Assembly (NCBI GenBank): GCA_002415025.1
Contig: DIBR01000034.1
Location: forward strand, 337,609 to 354,776
Direction: 5' to 3'
Source: Spongiibacteraceae bacterium UBA5047
GTDB taxonomy: Bacteria > Pseudomonadota > Gammaproteobacteria > Pseudomonadales > Spongiibacteraceae
DNA length: 17,168 nt
The position numbers and the translations under genes are program-made. Below are positions 13,560 through 17,168 of the stretch, one piece after another. Position 1 is the stretch's first letter. Each line of letters begins with the position of its first letter. Under the pieces are notes generated by a model, which saw nothing but the letters and a program-made list of their open reading frames with translations, ran no database searches and was not told where the DNA came from.

Positions 13560-14921
13560 ATGAGCGCGCCCCCACCGTCGATGCGATACCCTTTCCGTCG
13601 AACCACCTTGCTTATTGCTGCTACCCTTATCGCGTCTCTGACGACGGTATCGGCTAGTGCCACTGAGCGAGCGTCCGATGTCGCGCCACTCAAGGTGGAT
13701 TTGCCCGCCGAACGCAAGGCTGCAAGCGACTTTCTCGGTGCCCCCATTATCAAGGGCACGCTCGACAGGCGGGCCTGGTCGGCGGGACAACCCCTGTCCG
13801 GCCTCGCCCTGCCAACACCGGTGTTGATAGCCTCGGGCAAGGAACCGGGGCCCACTCTCTGCCTGACAGGTGCGGTGCACGGCGACGAGCTGAACGGTGT
13901 CGAAATTATCCGCCGGATCATGTTTGCACTCGACACGGAAAACCTGACCGGCACCGTGATCGCCGTCCCTATCGTCAACCTCTACGGCTTTCAGCGCAAT
14001 TCGCGCTACCTGCCCGATCGGCGCGACCTGAACCGCTACTTTCCCGGCAACCCTGCCGGCAGCTCCGCAGCGCGCATCGCCCACCACTTTTTTCAGGACG
14101 TGATCAGTCACTGCAACGCCCTGATCGATATTCACACCGGCTCGTTTCACCGCACCAATCTGCCACAGTTGCGGGCGGACCTCAGCAACCCCGCGGTATC
14201 CAAGCTCAGCCAGCTATTTGATAACTTTGTGGTACTCCACAGCCTGGGGACGGTGGGCACCTTGCGCCGGGCTGCCGTTGAAGCGGGCATTCCTACCGTA
14301 ACGCTGGAAGCAGGCGAACCGCTCTACCTGCAACCGGAGGAGGTCGCTCAGGGTGTACGCGGCGTGTTGGCCGCCCTGCACGGCTTTGGCCTGATGGGTA
14401 AATCCAGCAAGGTAGCCAGCGAGCAAAAGGTATTTTACGAATCCGTTTGGCTGCGCGCTGACCAGGGCGGCGTATTGTTCAGCGAAGTACGCGTGGGTGA
14501 TGCCGTAAAAGAGGGCGACATTCTCGGATCGGTCACCGACCCCATTACCAACCGCAGCTCGGTAGTGCGCGCCAGCGCCTCAGGCACCATTATCGGCATG
14601 GCTCTCAACCAGATGGTTATGCCCGGCTTTGCCGCCTACCACCTGGGGCTCGCCAAAGCGGCCGGCGCTACCCTGCAGCAAACCGCTGAAGGCGCGGCCA
14701 ACGCTGCACTGGAGCCGGTGCGCAAAGCAGTGGAAGAAGTTGCAAAAGAAGCGGCCCAGACCGCCAGTCAGAGCGGCGACAACCCCGAAGCGGTAAGCGA
14801 AGCTGCACGCCGGGCCGCTGTTGAAGCCGTTGTTAACCGCGAGCTGCCCAGTAGCGCTCGTGGTGAAGACAAAAGCGAGCATGAGTTGCCAACCCCGGAA
14901 CCCGACGAACATCCAGAGTAA
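13560..14921 (+). CDS. Secreted M14-family zinc hydrolase (succinylglutamate desuccinylase/aspartoacylase-like)
   Basis: A 453-residue metal-dependent carboxypeptidase-fold enzyme exported by a Sec signal (MRYPFRRTTLLIAATLIASLTTVSASA, about residues 8-34). Zinc ligands H107 and E110 (GAVHGDE) and H192 (DIHTG) are intact, with DRRDLNR (153-159) for substrate carboxylate and E250 (VTLEAGEP) as general base. After the catalytic domain comes a small beta-barrel (about 290-345: ADQGGVLFSEV, GDAVKEGDILG, SASGTI), usual in AstE-like proteins. The last 80 residues are an Ala/Glu-rich, probably helical tail ending Pro/Glu-rich. I chose the ATG at 13560 (AGAGG upstream, signal peptide right after it) over one at 13431. 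It likely removes an acyl or amino-acid group from a periplasmic substrate. It is 24 bp ahead of the retropepsin-like gene and so belongs to the same transcript. Confidence 0.88.
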   Translation: MSAPPPSMRYPFRRTTLLIAATLIASLTTVSASATERASDVAPLKVDLPAERKAASDFLGAPIIKGTLDRRAWSAGQPLSGLALPTPVLIASGKEPGPTLCLTGAVHGDELNGVEIIRRIMFALDTENLTGTVIAVPIVNLYGFQRNSRYLPDRRDLNRYFPGNPAGSSAARIAHHFFQDVISHCNALIDIHTGSFHRTNLPQLRADLSNPAVSKLSQLFDNFVVLHSLGTVGTLRRAAVEAGIPTVTLEAGEPLYLQPEEVAQGVRGVLAALHGFGLMGKSSKVASEQKVFYESVWLRADQGGVLFSEVRVGDAVKEGDILGSVTDPITNRSSVVRASASGTIIGMALNQMVMPGFAAYHLGLAKAAGATLQQTAEGAANAALEPVRKAVEEVAKEAAQTASQSGDNPEAVSEAARRAAVEAVVNRELPSSARGEDKSEHELPTPEPDEHPE

Positions 14922-14945
14922 TCTGAAATGAACAAGGAGTGCACA

Positions 14946-15491
14946 ATGCAAGTCAGACAAGCCATCTCAGCAGCATTGATAACCGGGCTACTAGCCCTGT
15001 CACCTGTCGTCAGCGCGGAAAAAGATCAGGAAAAGCCAGGCAAAGTCATCGCTGGCTGGGTAGAAAAGATCATTCTGCTCGATAACGGTGATGAGCCCAT
15101 CAAGGCCAAACTGGACAGTGGCGCCAAAACTTCATCGCTGCATGCCTCCAAAATTGAAAAATTCCAGCGTGACGGCGACGACTGGGTGCGTTTCACCTTC
15201 GTTGACAAACAGGGCGAGGAGACAGAATTCGAACGCCCCGAGGTCCGTGGCGTGAAAATTAAAGACCTCGATGGTGGCTTTGACCGCCGTCCCGTTGTAG
15301 AAATGGATATCTGCTTTGACGGCCGCCTGCGCACCACGCAGTTCACCCTCGCAGACCGGGAAGGTTTTGTGTATCGCATCTTGTTGGGGCGACGCTTCCT
15401 TGCAGGGGTAGCAGTGATTGACTCCGAAGCGACCTATCTCACCAAAGAACACTGCACTGAAGTCCAGCAGAAAAAAGATAAAGATGATTAA
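14946..15491 (+). CDS. RimB-type retropepsin-like protease (Zn_protease/PF05618 family), exported
   Basis: A 181-residue protein with a signal peptide (cleavage after VVSA, residue 24) and a single retropepsin-like domain. The motif AKLDSGAKTSSLHA (54-67) carries the aspartic-protease D57-S-G triad; the second conserved block is RRPVVEMDICFDG and ILLGRRFLAGVAVIDS. Single-lobed proteases of this kind act as dimers. The family is annotated as ATP-dependent zinc protease, but the fold and DSGA motif point to an aspartyl enzyme. It is repeatedly found beside RimK-like ATP-grasp ligases, where it is thought to cut or trim the ligated product. The ATG at 14946 has AAGGAG six bases upstream; an ATG at 14928 only encloses that ribosome site. 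It sits between the M14 hydrolase and the transglutaminase-7TM gene. The tail is Lys/Asp-rich. Confidence 0.88.
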   Translation: MQVRQAISAALITGLLALSPVVSAEKDQEKPGKVIAGWVEKIILLDNGDEPIKAKLDSGAKTSSLHASKIEKFQRDGDDWVRFTFVDKQGEETEFERPEVRGVKIKDLDGGFDRRPVVEMDICFDGRLRTTQFTLADREGFVYRILLGRRFLAGVAVIDSEATYLTKEHCTEVQQKKDKDD

Positions 15492-15537
15492 GTTGTGCAC
15501 ATTGACACAGCTATAACAACATAACCGGGGATAGCCA

Positions 15538-17082
15538 ATGCGTGACATGAAACTTCGAGTGCTCGCCGCCATATTGTTTGCCGGCGGCCTGGCACTCTGC
15601 CTCTACAAGGTCAACGTATTTGGCCTCCCCCTTTCACCCGGACAAGACGAAGAAGTCTGGACAGTACAGGCGCGCATTGCCTTCAAAGGCTCCGGCAAAC
15701 CGGCCAAAGTCCAGTTCAGCGTACCCAATACCATGCCGGGTTTTGTGACGCTGGACGAAGACTTCATCTCCGGCAACTATGGGCTGGCAACCGAAACCAA
15801 GCGCGAGAACCGCTGGGCCAACTGGGCCGTACGGCGTGCCAATGGCCCGCAGACCCTCTACTACCGGATATCCGTTGCACGCGACGACAACAGCAACGAA
15901 CTGCTTGGCGCGGCACCCCCCTTCCCGCAGGCACCCTACTACCCCGAACCCTACAATTCGGCCATTAAAGCCATACTGGACGACGTGCGTTCGGAATCGG
16001 CCGATATCGCCACTTACACACGCGAACTCCTCATCCAGTTGAATGCCGACAAGCCCAATGAGAACGTCGAGCTGTTACGCGATCGCGCCAACAACGACGA
16101 AGCCTGGGTTTACGAAATCAGCGAGGTGCTGAAAGGCGCCCGCATCCCCAACCGGATTGTCTACGGCCTGGAATTAACCGAATCCGTCAGCAACACCCAG
16201 CTCAAGCCCTGGCTGCAAGTTCACAACGGGCGCAGCTGGCTATCCTTCAATCCGCTGACTGGCGAGCCCGGATTGCCGGAGAATTTTCTGGTCTGGCGCA
16301 TAGGCGAAGGACCGCTGGTGTGGATAGACGGCGCGGGTGCCGCCGAAGTGACATTTTCAGCCGCACGCAACTACCGCGAAATTATTGATATCGCGCGCAA
16401 ACGCGCCGAACGCCTGGACTCCTATCTGGTTGAAGCCTCGCTGTTCAACCTGCCACTGGAAACCCAAAACGTTTACCGCGTGTTGATGATGGTGCCGCTC
16501 GGCGCACTGCTGGTTGTAATATTGCGCAACGTGGTAGGCCTGCGCACTTTCGGTACCTTCATGCCGGTGCTCATAGCACTGGCATTCCGCGAAACCCAGT
16601 TATTTATGGGCATTGTGCTGTTTTCACTGATCGTCGCCATTGGCCTTGCCATTCGCTTTTATCTCGACAGGCTGATGCTGTTGCTGGTGCCGAGACTTGC
16701 CTCTGTACTCACCATTGTCGTGATCATGATGATCATCATCAGCATTGTCAGCAATCAGTTCGGAGCCAGCCGCACGCTGTCCGTCGCACTGTTCCCCATG
16801 GTTATTCTCGCCATGACCATTGAGCGCATGTCTATTGTGTGGGAAGAACTCGGCGCGGGCGACGCGCTAACTGAGGGTGCCGGCAGCTTGTTTACCGCCA
16901 TTCTGGGCTACCTGCTGATGACAAACCCGACGCTCAACCACCTGTTTTTTGTATTCCCCGAACTGCTGTTTTGCCTACTGGCAATTACCCTGCTGTTTGG
17001 GCGTTATACCGGCTACCGGCTGACCGAGCTGTGGCGTTTCCGCGCCGCACTCAAGTTTGAACGACCGGAGCAAAACTCGTGA
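15538..17082 (+). CDS. Inactive transglutaminase-like domain fused to multi-pass membrane domain
   Basis: A 514-residue inner-membrane protein. Residues about 5-24 form a signal anchor; 35-300 face the periplasm and contain an alpha/beta region and a transglutaminase-like core (about 140-275, with PNRIVYGLEL and LQVHNGRSWLSFNPLTGEPG); 313-490 hold about six or seven transmembrane helices. The protein has only two Cys, C21 and C479, both in membrane segments, so the transglutaminase nucleophile is missing, while H229 and the following strand remain. This is the inactive transglutaminase/7TM architecture described in Pfam and in comparative genomics of ATP-grasp amidoligases. The dead domain probably binds a peptide or amide-linked substrate and the membrane part signals or transports. 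The start at 15538 has GGGGA upstream; an alternative ATG is at 15547. The stop overlaps the next gene's GTG. Confidence 0.92.
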   Translation: MRDMKLRVLAAILFAGGLALCLYKVNVFGLPLSPGQDEEVWTVQARIAFKGSGKPAKVQFSVPNTMPGFVTLDEDFISGNYGLATETKRENRWANWAVRRANGPQTLYYRISVARDDNSNELLGAAPPFPQAPYYPEPYNSAIKAILDDVRSESADIATYTRELLIQLNADKPNENVELLRDRANNDEAWVYEISEVLKGARIPNRIVYGLELTESVSNTQLKPWLQVHNGRSWLSFNPLTGEPGLPENFLVWRIGEGPLVWIDGAGAAEVTFSAARNYREIIDIARKRAERLDSYLVEASLFNLPLETQNVYRVLMMVPLGALLVVILRNVVGLRTFGTFMPVLIALAFRETQLFMGIVLFSLIVAIGLAIRFYLDRLMLLLVPRLASVLTIVVIMMIIISIVSNQFGASRTLSVALFPMVILAMTIERMSIVWEELGAGDALTEGAGSLFTAILGYLLMTNPTLNHLFFVFPELLFCLLAITLLFGRYTGYRLTELWRFRAALKFERPEQNS

Positions 17083-17168
17083 TTAGCTGGGCCAGGCGTT
17101 TGCGCGAACGCGGCATTATGGGCATTAATCAACGCAACGCCGAATTCATTATGCCCTACAACCCGCGT
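17079..17168 (+). CDS. RimK-related ATP-grasp ligase (alpha-L-glutamate ligase-like), partial
   Basis: The first 30 codons of a gene that continues past the right edge. It begins with GTG overlapping the previous stop (GTGA at 17079-17082), with CGGAG about nine bases upstream, so translation is coupled. The peptide runs VISWARRLRERGIMGIN then QRNAEFIMPYNPR, the N-terminal signature of the alpha-L-glutamate ligase-like family (RimK-related, TIGR02291 as I remember it). The ATP-grasp domain itself lies outside the window. By family it would join an amino acid, often glutamate, to a carboxylate using ATP in the cytoplasm. Its companions upstream are two exported hydrolases and a membrane protein with a dead transglutaminase domain. 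Confidence 0.85.
   Translation, partial: MISWARRLRERGIMGINQRNAEFIMPYNPR

Noticed and set aside
1..17168. Mobile elements, CRISPR arrays, tRNA or rRNA genes
   Set aside because: No transposase or integrase motifs, no regularly spaced repeats, and no cloverleaf or rRNA-like stretch were seen on either strand.

Overview
The window reads as chromosomal DNA of a free-living, probably aquatic gammaproteobacterium. The pointers are a rimI gene beside a putative holD-type gene, a long-form leuA, a large TonB-dependent receptor, and a RimK-like ATP-grasp/7TM-transglutaminase cluster of the kind found in marine gammaproteobacteria and pseudomonads. I saw no rRNA, tRNA, CRISPR array, insertion sequence or phage gene. 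Genus-level assignment is not possible from the sequence alone.

Left part (1-5033, all minus strand): a type-B carboxylesterase cut by the window edge (start 983) lies downstream of a TonB-dependent outer-membrane receptor (3453 to 1129), which suggests uptake and hydrolysis of an ester-containing compound. A 561-bp gene-free stretch (3454-4014) carries a 14-bp palindrome and several inverted repeats. Then come a small secreted outer-membrane beta-barrel protein (GTG start at 4533) and a VOC/glyoxalase-fold protein (start 5033).

Middle part (5132-9975): a HI0933/PP_4765-type flavoprotein on the plus strand; a TetR-family repressor on the minus strand; and, divergent from it across a pair of TGACA-N4-TGTCA-like palindromes, a two-gene operon of an emopamil-binding-protein-like (EXPERA-type) membrane protein and a short-chain dehydrogenase overlapping by ATGA. 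The sterol-isomerase-like membrane protein is one of the two most interesting items here. The dehydrogenase gene runs tail-to-tail into a microsomal-type epoxide hydrolase gene.

Right-middle part (13231 down to 8824, minus strand): a tightly packed gene row leuA, holD-like, rimI, a small unknown, epoxide hydrolase. Gaps are 6, 22 and 26 bp with one 8-bp overlap, so the row may be one transcript mixing leucine synthesis, replisome, ribosomal-protein acetylation and detoxification.

Right end (13560-17168, plus strand): a secreted M14/AstE-like zinc carboxypeptidase or deacylase, an exported RimB-type retropepsin-like protease, an inactive transglutaminase domain fused to a multi-pass membrane domain, and the first 30 codons of a RimK-related ATP-grasp ligase (GTG start overlapping the previous stop). 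Together they look like an envelope system that makes, senses or removes peptide or amino-acid ligations. Related neighbourhoods are known from comparative genomics; as far as I know the substrate is not established.
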